Notes under the pieces: model-generated
What the model was told of the DNA's origin: nothing
Database searches by the model: none
What the model saw: only the letters and a program-made list of their open reading frames with translations
Assembly (NCBI GenBank): GCA_905221605.1
Contig: CAJNDS010000091.1
Coordinates: 396,283-460,282 of the forward strand
DNA length: 64,000 bases
Source of the DNA: Symbiodinium natans
Taxonomy: Eukaryota > Sar > Dinophyceae > Suessiales > Symbiodiniaceae
Direction of reading: 5' to 3'
Made by a program: the position numbers and the translations under genes
Shown: positions 31,524 through 41,969 of the stretch, piece after piece
Position numbering within the stretch: position 1 is the first letter of the stretch
Layout: each line of letters begins with the position of its first letter

Positions 31524-31605
31524 CTACTCCCAGAAAGAAAATCGTGGCCTTCTCGAGCCAATAGGCTGCCTTCTCCTTGTCCTCGCGCAACGGGTCACGT
31601 GCGTT
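31524..31605 (-). CDS. SEL1 gene A, exon with WLEKA
   Basis: The frame reads ARDPLREDKEKAAYWLEKAT then IFFLGV and ends at the canonical donor GGAGTAG|GTAAGG (31524/31523). This is the second-helix half of a SEL1 repeat. It joins logically with SGDGVPEDEKC at 32705-32750. Confidence 0.82.
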
Positions 31606-34600
31606 AGGGGGTGTTAGGGCTTATGGGCTTGAGGGCGGGTCCCCGTGTAGTACGGACATGGGCTTGGGGTTTCGGGTTTAGGATTGAGGGCTTAAGGCTA
31701 AGGGTTTTTCGGGGTTCAGGGGGGGAGTTACATTAGCATCTGGGGTTTTTCGGCTGCTGGATACGGTAGCTATGCAGTACAGCATGGTGTTGGGGTACTT
31801 AAAGACTTAAAACCAGAATAATCTCACACTCGCTGCGCAGCGATAGAGTTCCGATAAATGGCCTCAGGCTCTATAGGGGTTTTTGCGGCTTTGGGGGTCT
31901 CTTTACACCCTGATTTAGACCCAAGAGTAACCTCGGAATAAAAAGGGTGCCCTTTTCGGTTTAAAGGGGCTTATAGGGGAACCTAAACCACAACGGGAAT
32001 CAGGGCCTACTGTGTGTCCCAGCAGCCCTAAACCCTAAACCCCAAACCCTAAAAAAGGGAATCAGGGCCTATATACTCTGGGTCCTAGACACTCTCAACT
32101 GTGTGACCCGATGGTGGGCTCGTTTTCCTGCTGAGGGCGGCTGCCTTTTTTATTGACAATATGGGGGGTTGGTTTAGGGTTTAGGGTTCAGGGTTAAGGG
32201 TTCAGGGTTTAGGGTTTCCGACCTTAGGGGGTACCTTCTTGGGATCTTTGTTATAGGCGATTCCTACTATTTGGGGGCCTAAATTAGGGGGTCCCTTCAC
32301 TTTGGTAAACCCCAATATAAGACTTGGGAAGCTTGATCGGACTTTAAAAGGCTAAGTTGAGTGGATCGAGGTCTTGCATTTCTGAAGCTTAAGGTTTAGG
32401 GAAACCCTGAACCCTAACCCCCAAAGCCTCAAACCCTAAACCCATAAACCATAAACCATACACCCTAAACCCCAAACCCTCAACCCCTAACGCTGAACCA
32501 ACCCCAAACTCGAAACCCTGAACCCTAAACCCCAAACCCTAGACCGAAACCCCAAACCCAAACCCTAAACCCTTGAACCCCTAAACGCCAAACCCTAAAC
32601 CCTCAACCCCCAACCCTAAACCCTAAACCCTAAACTGAACCCCCGAACCCGAAGCCCTAAACCCCAAACCCTAAACCCTAAACCCCAAACCCAAAACCCC
32701 AAGCACTTCTCGTCCTCTGGCACACCATCCCCGGACTCGAGCCTTGGTTTACGGTAGTTTTGGGGTTCTTAAGGGAGGGGTTTAGGGTTTAGGGTTTAGG
32801 GTTTAGGGTTTAGGGTTTAGGGTTTAGGGTTTAGGGCCTAGGGAAGCTTCGGGAGTAGTAGTGGGGGGGGGGGGGGGGGGGGGGGTATTTGGGAACCTTG
32901 GGTTACATCCCCACTGTGGGTTTAGCGTTTTTCGGGTCGCGGATTTAGGGTTTAGGGCTGAGGGTTTAGGGGTTTCGGGTGCAGGGTTTGAGGGTTTCGG
33001 GGGTTTAGGGTTTCGGGTTTAGGGTTTGGGGTTTCGGGATTTCGGGTTTAGGGCTTGCGGTTGTGGGTTTACAGGGCTCGTGTTTGCTGGCAGTACGGGC
33101 GTGCACTTGCGGGACGACATATGCAACTCCGGGCAACTCGCATATATTCTATCTTAGCCTGTTCTCCAGCTGCACTGGCTGGGGAAAGGTGAAGCAAGTA
33201 TCGCTGGAAAACCTAAACCCTAAACCCTAAACCCTAAACCCTATAAAACCACAAACGGCAGGTTTACAGGTCAAGCACACCCTAAATCGGTACCACACAC
33301 CCACACGCCGCTGTTTCAACCCCTACAACCGCAAAAACCCTGAAACGCCAAACCATACGGCCCTGGAACCCTGAAACCCGAAACTCTAAACCCAACAAAA
33401 AGCCTGGCCACTTCTTAAAAACCTAAACGCGCAAGAGCCCTGAACCCCCAAACCCTAAACCCCAAACCCTAAACCCTAAACCCTAAACCCTAACCCTAAA
33501 CCCTAATGTTGGACTGACTTTAGTATAAGGAGGGTCTAGAATCACAAGTTTCGAAAATTTATTCTGCGAACCGAGTTTGTTCAGGGTACCCGCTATTATC
33601 ACAAGTTTTTTCCGGACGTTTTATTTTTTCCAAGGGTTTGTGTTTTGGGTTAAGAGCTTTCGCAGTAAGGCTTGAAGCCCTGAGGGCTTGGGCTCCAGGA
33701 ACCTTAAAGAGCCAGAGCGCGGAGAATCCAGAAATCTAAGCCCGGCCAATCCCATGTAAAGCCTAATGGAAATTCATTACGAAACGAGGCCCCAAACAAA
33801 TTTTGTGACAGGTAGCCCACGGGCCGGTCAGACTGTTTTTAGTAAGTTTGTCTGGCTACCCTCTATAATACCAAGTTTTTTTTCGGATGATTTTTTTTGA
33901 GGGTTTGTGTTTTGGGTTAAGGGCTTACGCAGTAAGGCTTGAGGCCCCGAGGGCCCGAGGGCCTTGGGCTCCAGGAATCTTAAAGGCTGGAAAGCTTCAG
34001 GCCTTGAGGTCCTAAAGGCTTGAGGCCCTGAGGGCGGTTCCCCCCCCCCCCAATTTGTTTGGGGGGGTCGCCGGGCCACGCGTTTATAGAGGGTCCAAAT
34101 TTGTTTGGGGGGGGGGGGGGGGGGAGGGGGGGGGGGGGAGGGGGGGGGGAGGGGGGGGGGGGGGGGGGGGGGGGGGAGGGGGGGGGGGGGGGGGGGGAGG
34201 GGGGGGGGGGGGGGGGGGAGGGGGGAGGGGGGGGGGGGGGCCCCATACTAAAGACAGTGCAACATTAAACCCTAAACCCTAAACCCTAAACCCTAAACCC
34301 TAAACCCTAAACCCTAAACCCTAAACCCCCGAAAAAGAGCCAGGCCACATCAAACCCAGGTTGTACTGCGCGTCTGCGTGCCCCTGTAGAGCTGCCTGGG
34401 CTCTGCAGGATTTGGATTTAGGGTTTAGGGCTAGGGTTTAGGGTTTAGGGCAAGGAGTTCAAGGGTTTAGGGTTTAGGGTTAGGAGTTCAAGAGTCTAGG
34501 GTTTAGGGTTTAGGGTTAGGAGTTCAAGAGCTTCGGGTTTAGCAGCTAACGGTTCAGAGTTTAGGGTTTAGGGTTTTCGGGTTGTTGGGAGTTTAGGTTT

Positions 34601-36802
34601 CAGGGGTGTAGGAGTTCAAAAAGTTGAGGGTTTTCGAGTTCAGGGTTTAAAGTTTAGGGGTTTAGGGGTTTAAGGGTCTAGGGTGTGGAGTGTAGGAGTT
34701 GGGGTTTAGGGATTTCGGGTCTAAAGTTAGGGTTTACGACGCTCAGCAGGGTTGAAATGGGGGTATTGGGTGTATAGCTGCGAGTTGCAATCGGGCAACA
34801 AAAAGATGAGTTTTGAAGACACCTGAAGTCCCAGACGTGCATGTGAAGAGGCGATGTTGCCTTGTGATGACCTGATACCCGACACGCAGACCCTGAACAG
34901 TTTGAGGGTCTGCAAGCTAAACTTGGAGGTTCGTGGGTACTTGCAGGGTTAGAAGTAGGGTAACTATGGTTGCAATCTTATTTAGGGTACTATACCGTAC
35001 TTTCAGTACCCATGAACCTCCACATCGAGACACACATGGCTTATCCAGAAATAGGTGCTGACACGCGATCTCCCCCACGTCAGGTTTCAGCAGGGGCGCA
35101 AGCAAGAGGAAGGACTATGAGTTCGGCGGCCGGGTGCTGGCATTCTTTGCATTGCACTTTACCCTGTTCCTGTTCACAGAAAGGAGGAAGGCTTCCCGGC
35201 TCCCAACCCTAATTTGTTGACAAAACCAAAGGCGGTGCCTCGCCTTTTTGTTTTTGCTTGAAAGGCCTTGTGAAAACGAAAAACCCTGGCCCTCCTGAAC
35301 CCTAAACCCAAACCAGGGGGGGGTCCCGGGCTAAGGATCAACCTCGTTTCCGAGATCCGAAGCGTACGACCCTGTTGAGCCTCAAGCCCTATAAACCCCA
35401 AACTCTGAGCCTCCGACCCTATAAACCCTAAACCCTATGCCCTAAACCTCTAAACCCCCCAAAGCCTACAAGAACGCCGAAGGTTTAGGGGTTTGGGGTT
35501 TAGGGTTTAGAGTTCTGGTTCGTTGAAACATCTGAAAAAGAACATCGTAAGGGAAAGCCTGACAAAAATCCACGGGTCCTACCTAGTCAGCATACCCTAA
35601 AGTCCAAACCCTAAACTGAACCGCAAAACCCTTAACTCCTAACATCCCGTAAGCCGCAACCGAAACCGAAAACCCTAAAAGCCTAAAACCCTAAAAACAC
35701 CCTAAGGCCTAAAACCCCAAAACCAGCTCCGGAAATCTCCTAAAACCCCCAAAAAATCGTAAAAAAAACCCTATAGAGCCTAAAAACCCTAAAACCCTAA
35801 AGGCATAAAACCCTAACAACCCCCAAAACCACCTCCAAAAACCACCTTCGCTGCAGACACTGCGCCTGCTCGAACCAGTGAGCTGCCCACTCCATGTTCT
35901 GGTCAACACCTGCGGGGTTTAGGGTTTAGCGTTTAGGGTTTAGGGTTAGGGTTTAGGGTCCCGAAACCCATACCCTTAACCCTAAACCCTAAACCCGAAA
36001 TGGAGGGGAAAGTGGCAGGGAGCCCACGCTGGGCAGCCCAGGTCAGCTTGGTGTTCAGGAGATGTCCAGGGAGAGAGGCTGTTTGGAAGTTAGGATGTTC
36101 GGGATTACGGGTTTAGGGTTTAGGGTTTAGGGTTTAGGGGGATAGGTGCGTGGGGCTTGAGGTCTATGGTTAGCGGGGTTAGGACTTAGGGTTCTAAACT
36201 CGAAACCCCAGTTCAACCGCACCTTGCATGGGCTTGAAGGGCTTGCAGGGCTCATAGGGGATACAGGGGTTTAGGGTTTAGGGTTCTAGGACACCCTTAA
36301 ACAACTTAGTTGCTTAGCTTATAAGCCCGAAAAAATGTACACTTTCAGTTCTATAGGAGATTGTGGTCTCCCAAAAAGTTGGCCCGCAACTTACATGGGC
36401 TCATAGAGCTTCTAGGGCTTGCTTATAGAGCTTGTAGGGCTTATGGGACCGGTAGGGCTTCTAGGGCTTGTAGGGAATACAGGAGTTTAGGGTTTAGGGA
36501 TTTAGGGTTTAGGGTTCTAGGACAAACCCTAAAACCTAAACCCTAAACCCTAAACCCTAAACCCTAAACCCTAGGAAGACCTTGGCCCGCCAGAAGCATG
36601 GTCCCCATCAGGTACTGCGCCTCCTCGTGCCGTTGGGGGCTCTGCACTCAGGGCTTCCGACTTTGGAGGCGGAACCCGGAAGATAAACCAAAAACCCTAT
36701 AAAGCCTAAACCTGAAACCCTAAACCCTAAACCTACTCCGAACCTCAACCGACTTGTTGTTACACAAAAAAAAACAACCTGCTGTTTTTTGTTTAGGGGG
36801 AA

Positions 36803-36836
<34 letters not shown>

Positions 36837-39800
36837 GGAGGGGGGGGGAGGGGGGAAGGGGGGGAGGGGGGAGGGGGGAAGGGGGAGGGGGGGCAGGCTA
36901 TTGGGCGGTGCTGATTCTCATGGAATGGCTTAGACAGGACGCTCGGAGATCATACTGCATGTCGGTGTCCCACCTCCTTCAGCACCCTAAACCCTAAACC
37001 CTAAACCCTAAACCCTAAACCCTAAACCCTTGAACTGCTTCTTCGCCTTCAACAGGTCGTTTTTTGCTTTTGGGTACTCCGAGTAGAGAAAGAGAGCATA
37101 GGGTGCTTCGGCGTTTCTTCGGAAGCAAGCTGGTGGGCACTGTTCCCTGCCCAGGAATGTACGTCTTTCTCTCTGAAAAACGCTGCCTACGACCTTGTCC
37201 TCCTCAGATTAGGTCATTTACAGAAATTATAGTCTCTTTAAGGTCTCTTTGTGTGTACAGTACCCTAAATATTAGGGGCCGCCTTATAAAAAAAGACCCC
37301 GAAACGAACCCTAACTACTTGGGGCTTCGGGCTACTCTCACCTTAGAGGAAAATGTCGTCAAGGGGCCCATGCGAATTCACGCTCTTTATAGATGTGGCA
37401 TGGCACGTGGAAGCCGTAAGCCTCACGGCTCACGCAGTTCTCACATTTATTGGTCGCATGCTACGTAGGAACCCCAGTGAGGACCGTAACTTAGAGAACT
37501 AGCTGCCCATGGTAGGGGCAAGCATGCCTTCAAGCCTTCAGTCAGAATAGCTTAGTTCAGAGGCCTGTGCCAAACGTGTCTGAGCGAGCGCAAGGGCCCT
37601 TATGATCCTGCATTTGGAGCAACCCCTCTCCCTAAACCCTAGACCCGAAACTCTAAACCATTTAGGTGGCACCCACACCCCCCTAAACCCTGAGCCCACA
37701 CACTATAAGCCCCGGACTACTCGACTTTCCCGTTATCACACCTCGCCCTCAGCTGGACAAGCGCGGCGCCCCAAGCCCCCCAACACCCAACTACTGTAAA
37801 CCCTAAACCCTAAACCCTGACAACCCTAAACCCCAACCCAAACAAAAATCCGGCGCTCGGGGTCCTTGAGACCGCTGTTCGCGGCTGCTGACGCCCACTG
37901 GGCAGCCGTGGCCTGGTTTTTAGGGTTTAGGGTTTAGGGTTTGGGGTTTAGGGTTTAGGGTTTGGGGTTTAGGGTTTGGGGTTTAGGGTTTGGGGTTTAG
38001 GGTTTAGGGCTAAGGTAGGAGGAGGCTTCGGGATGCTGCGCATTGAGGAGGGTCCTCTTGATTGTCGGGCTTAGGGCTTCAAGTGTAGGGTTTTGGGTTT
38101 AGGGTTTAGGGTTAGGGTTTAGGGTTTAGGGTTTAGGGTTTAGTGTATGCACACGAACCCACCATGATCCTGCATCCAGCCCCAGATTGCTACGGCCAGC
38201 AGAATGGTTGCATGGGCCTGCTTCACGCAAATTTGCCAACGGAAGTGGAATTGGCCCACTTCTGCTTCCGTGCACCTGAGCATAAGAAGGGAATCCAACC
38301 TCAACAAGCAGCCTTTGGCAATCTGTGGCAGGGCACTCCATGGTTTGGATAGCCGCCACTTGTGGAGACAGCAGCATCGGCCTACGTCAAGAAGAGGCGT
38401 TTATCGCCGGTGCCAACAACATGGGCTGCCAACTGACGAGCTGCGGGCCTCCCTGCTATCAGTACTAATCCCTTCCCCCTTTTACTAAACACCCCCCCCC
38501 CCCCCCCCCCCTAATAACAAAAACACATTCCGAAAATCCTCCCGAAACCGAGCCCGCCTTTTAAACCCTATTCCGAATCAGGGGGGGGGGGGGGGTTCAG
38601 GCCTCCAATAAATCCCTCAACACCAATAAAACCCTCAGAGGGTTTAGGGTTGGGGGTCTAGGGTTAAGGGTAGAGGGCTTAGGGTCAAGAACATTTGGAT
38701 AAAAACCCCCCCTAAGAAAAAAAACACTTTGCGGTTTCCATTTAGGGGGTGGCCCCCGTTTAATATTAGGGGGAAGGGATTAGTGGCCGTTTTAGCTTCT
38801 TGCTTCTATGCCGAAATGCACAGGGGTTGCATGGGGATGATATGTTGGTTATTAACTCTACACCCCAAGTAAGCCATAAACCCTAAACCCTACACCCTAC
38901 ACTCTAAACCCTAAACCCTAAACCTTAACCCTGCCACCTACAACTCGCTACTGAGGGCCTCGTCCGCTTCAAGGCCCGTGCCGTACAGGAACATCCTGCC
39001 AGCCGCTCGAGTTGAGAAATTGGGTTTAGTGTTTAGGGTTTGGGGTTGCGGGTATTGTGTCGGGGTGAAAGGGCCTGCGCTACGAAGCTAACCTTTCTAA
39101 ATGTCGGGGTTGGAACCCCCCCCCCCCCGGCCTCCCGAGCCTGCCCTAAATGCGCAGTTCTCTAACTTGGGTTCGATTGTTGGGGGTTGTAAAGCTTTTG
39201 GGGTCTGAACTCATGACGCAGGCGCCGAATTGCTCGCGCACCAAACCCTAAATCCTACTTTAAAGCATTCAAGTTGAAACAGCCCCTGTATGACTACAGC
39301 CAACTTGAAGACCATAAATATGTCCTACTTCAGAGAGTGGCCCTAAACCCGCAACACCAGACCCCGCACTCTTCAACCCAAAACCCTAAACCCCACACCC
39401 TAACCCCAAAACCCACCCTTGCGGACTTGACGGGAGTTGCCCCAGGTTCTGGCAACCAGCGTCTGTATCGCATTGCATTCAGGGAAGGCTGAACTTTGTG
39501 CCCGACAGGGGTTTAGGGTTTAGGGTTTATAGGGTTTAGGGTTTAGGGTTTAGGGTTTAGGGTTTAGGGTTTAAGGTTTAGGGTTTAGGGTCCCTAGATA
39601 AAACCACACAGATACTGCAAGCGACTCTACTGGCCAGATACTCATGCTTTCCATGGGAATTTCGTGAGCGCCACGCCCCGAGCCCTGTGAGGGTTTTGTT
39701 CTCCAAGCCACCTGGCTATTTGGTACTGCGCTCGGCTGTCGCCCGACTGCGCGGCTTGGTTCAGCCAGTGTGCCTCAGCGGGTCGGAGGGGAGAGAGGAG

Positions 39801-40650
39801 GATAAACAGTTCAGGGTTTCGGGTTTTCTACTGGGAGGTGCACGGGTACTTATAAGCTGCCCTGTTTACCCTAAATAATTAAAGCTAACACCATAATGTT
39901 GGACTGACTTTAGTGTAATGAGGGTCTGTAATCACAAAGGTCAAAAAATATTCTGCGAACCGAGTTTGGTTTAGGGTACCTACCCACTATTATCACATGT
40001 TTTTTTGTTATCGGACCTTTTTATTTTTTTTAAGGATTTGTGTTTTGGGTTAAGGGCTTGCGCAGTAAGGCTTGAGGCCCTGAGGGCCTTGGGCTCCAGG
40101 AATCTTAAAGAGCCAGAGCGCGGAGAATCCAGAAAGCTAAGCCAGTTCCATGTAAAGCCTTATGGAATTTCATTACGAAACGAGGCCCCACACAAATTTT
40201 GTGATAGGTAGCAAGAAGCGTCAGTAGGGTTCAGAGGTGTCTTCGGGGGAAAGGGTCCAAACCTAAACCCTAAACCCTAAACCCTAAACCCTAAACCCTA
40301 AACCCTAAACCCTAAACCCCAAACTAGCCCTAAACAACCGTTCTGCGAACGGGTTTAGGGCTTACTTGGAGGTTCATACGCACACATATGCAGGGTTAAA
40401 ACTAGGGTAACTATGCTAATATCTTTATTTCGGATACTGTAATGCTCTCATAAGCCAAAACCTTATAAGTGCCCATGAACCTTCACACCCTAAACCCTAA
40501 ACCCTAAACCCTAAACCCTAAACCCTAAACCCTAAACCCTAAACCCTAAACCCTAAACCCTAAACCCTACAGGCAGGGTAAGAAACTAAGCCGCAGACAG
40601 CCCAGTCGAAGTCTTGAGCGCCCAGCCGCATCATGCCATGTGCGTACCTC
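31524..40650 (-). CDS. SEL1-like repeat protein (gene A), multi-exon
   Basis: Minus-strand exons each encode a piece of SEL1/TPR-like helical repeats (consensus A-x-x-x-L-G-x-x-Y/L...G-x-G-V-x-x-D-x-x-K-A-x-x-W-x-x-K-A). In order: AHGMMRLGAQDFDWA (about 40580-40645); AHWLNQAAQSGDSRAQYQI then ARWLGEQ (39694-39773); AGRMFLYGTGLEADEALS (38945-39015); TAAQWASAAANSGLKDPERR (37855-37920); EYPKAKNDLLKAKKQF (37022-37062); EEAQYLMGTMLLAGQG (36585-36650); GVDQNMEWAAHWFEQAQ (35855-35915); AALQGHADAQYNLGLM (34350-34405); SGDGVPEDEKC (32705-32750); REDKEKAAYWLEKATIFFLG (31524-31605). SEL1-like repeats make solenoid scaffolds, for instance in ERAD and signalling. The start and stop codons are not identified. 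The neighbouring gene B encodes the same repeat type. Confidence 0.83.
31915..32028. mobile_element. MITE family 2 copy
   Basis: It starts TTAGACCCAAGAGTAACCTC and ends CAGGGCCTACTGTGTGTCCC then AGCAG. The middle carries GGGTGCCCTTTTCGGTTTAA, shared with the related segments at 28186, 51602 and 62563. A truncated second right end follows at about 32050-32092. Confidence 0.72.
32221..32330. mobile_element. Family 8 element, relative of 42385-42470
   Basis: Shared in order with 42385-42470 are TACCTTnTTGGG, GCGATTCCTACTATTTGGGG (GGAATCC... in the other copy), GGGGGTCCCT and AAACCCCAATATA. About 100 bp, non-coding. Confidence 0.55.
33505..33815. repeat. 310-bp interspersed repeat (family 3), copy 1
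   Basis: From TAATGTTGGACTGACTTTAG to ATTTTGTGACAGGTAG it matches 39894-40211 over its whole length, with about 90% identity by eye. It is followed at 33826-34030 by a third, truncated copy beginning in the middle. It contains the conserved block CGCAGTAAGGCTTGA and CAGAGCGCGGAGAATCCAGA. No inverted ends or coding capacity were seen. Confidence 0.85.
33826..34030. repeat. Family 3 repeat, truncated copy
   Basis: It contains GGGTTTGTGTTTTGGGTTAA and GGGCTCCAGGAATCTTAAAG as in the two full copies, but lacks the left 60 bp and the right 120 bp. It lies in tandem directly after copy 1. Confidence 0.8.
34106..34240. repeat. Poly-G tract broken by single A
   Basis: About 130 bases of G interrupted by roughly nine single A. 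It gives glycine-rich or proline-rich artefact frames. A similar tract lies at 36795-36895. These are strong G-quadruplex candidates and probable assembly weak points. Confidence 0.9.
34920..35024. mobile_element. MITE family 1 copy
   Basis: The left end is ACTTGGAGGTTCGTGGGTAC and the right end AGTACCCATGAACCTCCACA, a good inverted pair. The interior AGGGTAACTATGGTTGCAAT is shared with the copy at about 49303 in the other orientation. Confidence 0.8.
39694..39773 (-). CDS. SEL1 gene A, exon with a full repeat core
   Basis: After CTGAG|GCACAC the frame reads AHWLNQAAQSGDSRAQYQIA then RWLGEQNPH. AAQSGDSRAQYQIA is a typical SEL1 A-x-x-G-x-x-x-A-Q-Y-x-L-A core. The donor could be CACAGG|GCTCGG. 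The best single diagnostic exon of gene A. Confidence 0.83.
39894..40211. repeat. 310-bp interspersed repeat (family 3), copy 2
   Basis: Same orientation and borders as 33505-33815. It lies between a SEL1 exon (39694-39773) and the exon at about 40580-40645, so it is intronic. Confidence 0.85.
40373..40485. mobile_element. MITE family 1 copy
   Basis: The left end is TACTTGGAGGTTCATACGCA and the right end AAGTGCCCATGAACCTTCA. It is immediately followed by an array of CCCTAAA repeats. Confidence 0.78.
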
Positions 40651-41045
40651 TAGGGTTTAGGGTTTAGGGTTTAGGGTTTAGGGCCGGGGCCCTTGTCTCC
40701 TCCTCCAAGATTCAGGGGAGTCTTTAAACGACCAATAAAGAAAGAACAAATATTTGTGTGTATGTATACATATATACATATGTGTATAGACATGTATAGA
40801 CTCATTCATCATCAGTCAGGGTTTAGGGTTTGGGGTTTAGAGTTTAGGGTTCAGCGTACCCTGAACACTACACCCTAGACCCTGTCCCAAGCCCTTTTTG
40901 GGATGGCATCCTCCAAATCTCAGGCTTTGGGGGTGTGTACTTGGCGTGGGCTTGGGGGCCCTTGTACATTTAAGTAAACCCCGTAAGGGGGTGAATAGAG
41001 GGATTCGGGCCCAGAGAACTTTACAATCTATGCTAAATCCATTCC

Positions 41046-41137
41046 GATGTTCCCCCTTATACTAACAGTACTTCATGGGGAGTATAGTGTCCCCCATTAT
41101 CAACCCTATTAAGGACTGCTAGCATAAGGGGCAACAT
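41046..41137. mobile_element. Family 6 element with inverted ends
   Basis: GATGTTCCCCCTTATACTAA at the left pairs with TAGCATAAGGGGCAACATC at the right. The inner part contains TATTAAGGACTG, also seen at 58430. A 92-bp MITE-like unit; a related form lies at 58370-58442 where CAGTCCTTAAT...ATTAAGGACTG is the inverted pair. Confidence 0.68.
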
Positions 41138-41698
41138 CGCAAGTTGTGTGGTTTCAGCCGGGACTAAGCCCAGAAAAGGCCCCCGAAGCCCTACCCGCCA
41201 CGCAAACAAATTGCAAGACTATCGCAGGCGCTCCGCAGGCCCTCCAACACCCCCCCCTCCCCCCCCCCCAAAAAAAGCAAAAGGAGTAATAACAAAGAAA
41301 CAGCTGATGAATCAGGGTGTTTAGAGGCGCAAAAATTTCCTGAAACCTTAACACTGCACCCCGCAAGCTAAACTAGTTTGCAGGCGAGGGTGGCATTTGT
41401 CCATGATGGAATTTGGTAAGGGTGCCAAAATACATTGGGTGGTGTTTGGCAGGTCATTCCATCTACACATAGACCCATCTGGGGAACTTTCCGAAAAGGT
41501 ATATACACTTCAAAAAAGGCGAGGGTTATAGACTTGCCTGTCCCTACAACACGACTTAGTTTTGGCGCGATAACCTAAGTTGGGGAATATAACCGACTAA
41601 CTTGCATGGTCTTACCTGAATGCACTGTAAGGCTCACCTAAAGTAAAGTTACCTGTGTACCCTTTGTTTGCGTTGGTGTGTAGATTTTCACTGACTGA

Positions 41699-41969
41699 TT
41701 ATTGGTGCAGAAATGCAGAAATCCTCCACGTATACGCCAATCGGGTTTCTAATCGGGTTTGTAGAGTCATTCCCCGCGCGCACGCCGCATTTCCCGTGTC
41801 AGGGGTGCAGCAAGACGGGTCAAGCAAGAGCCGTGCAATTTCCACATGGCCGTTGCGGGATGCCACGTGGTGTGGCGTCGCAGAAAGGTGCCGGAACCAA
41901 CCTCTGTCAGCTCCGGCTTGCAGCAAAATCTTGACATTTTCCAGATGGCCTCGTTCAGCTGCCATGAAC
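41699..41969 (-). CDS. UBL-ANK gene, last exon with two ankyrin repeats
   Basis: After the acceptor TTCCCAG|GTTCAT the frame reads FMAAERGHLENVKILLQAGA then DRGW..., TPHHVASRNGHVEIARLLLD, and continues to a stop at 41699. At about 90 codons it is the longest exon of this gene. The tail after LLLDP has no ankyrin pattern and is likely the real C-terminus. Confidence 0.85.

Noticed and set aside
33980-34282. Proline-rich and glycine-rich proteins
   Set aside because: They come from the poly-G tract at 34106-34240.
37064-37468. 134-residue plus-strand open frame
   Set aside because: No domain, no exon-like flanks, and the strand is opposite to all recognised genes; it overlaps the SEL1 gene A intron.
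38143-38490. Overlapping plus and minus open frames
   Set aside because: Both look somewhat protein-like, but neither has splice borders or a family pattern, and the segment lies between two SEL1 exons. Possibly a decayed insertion.
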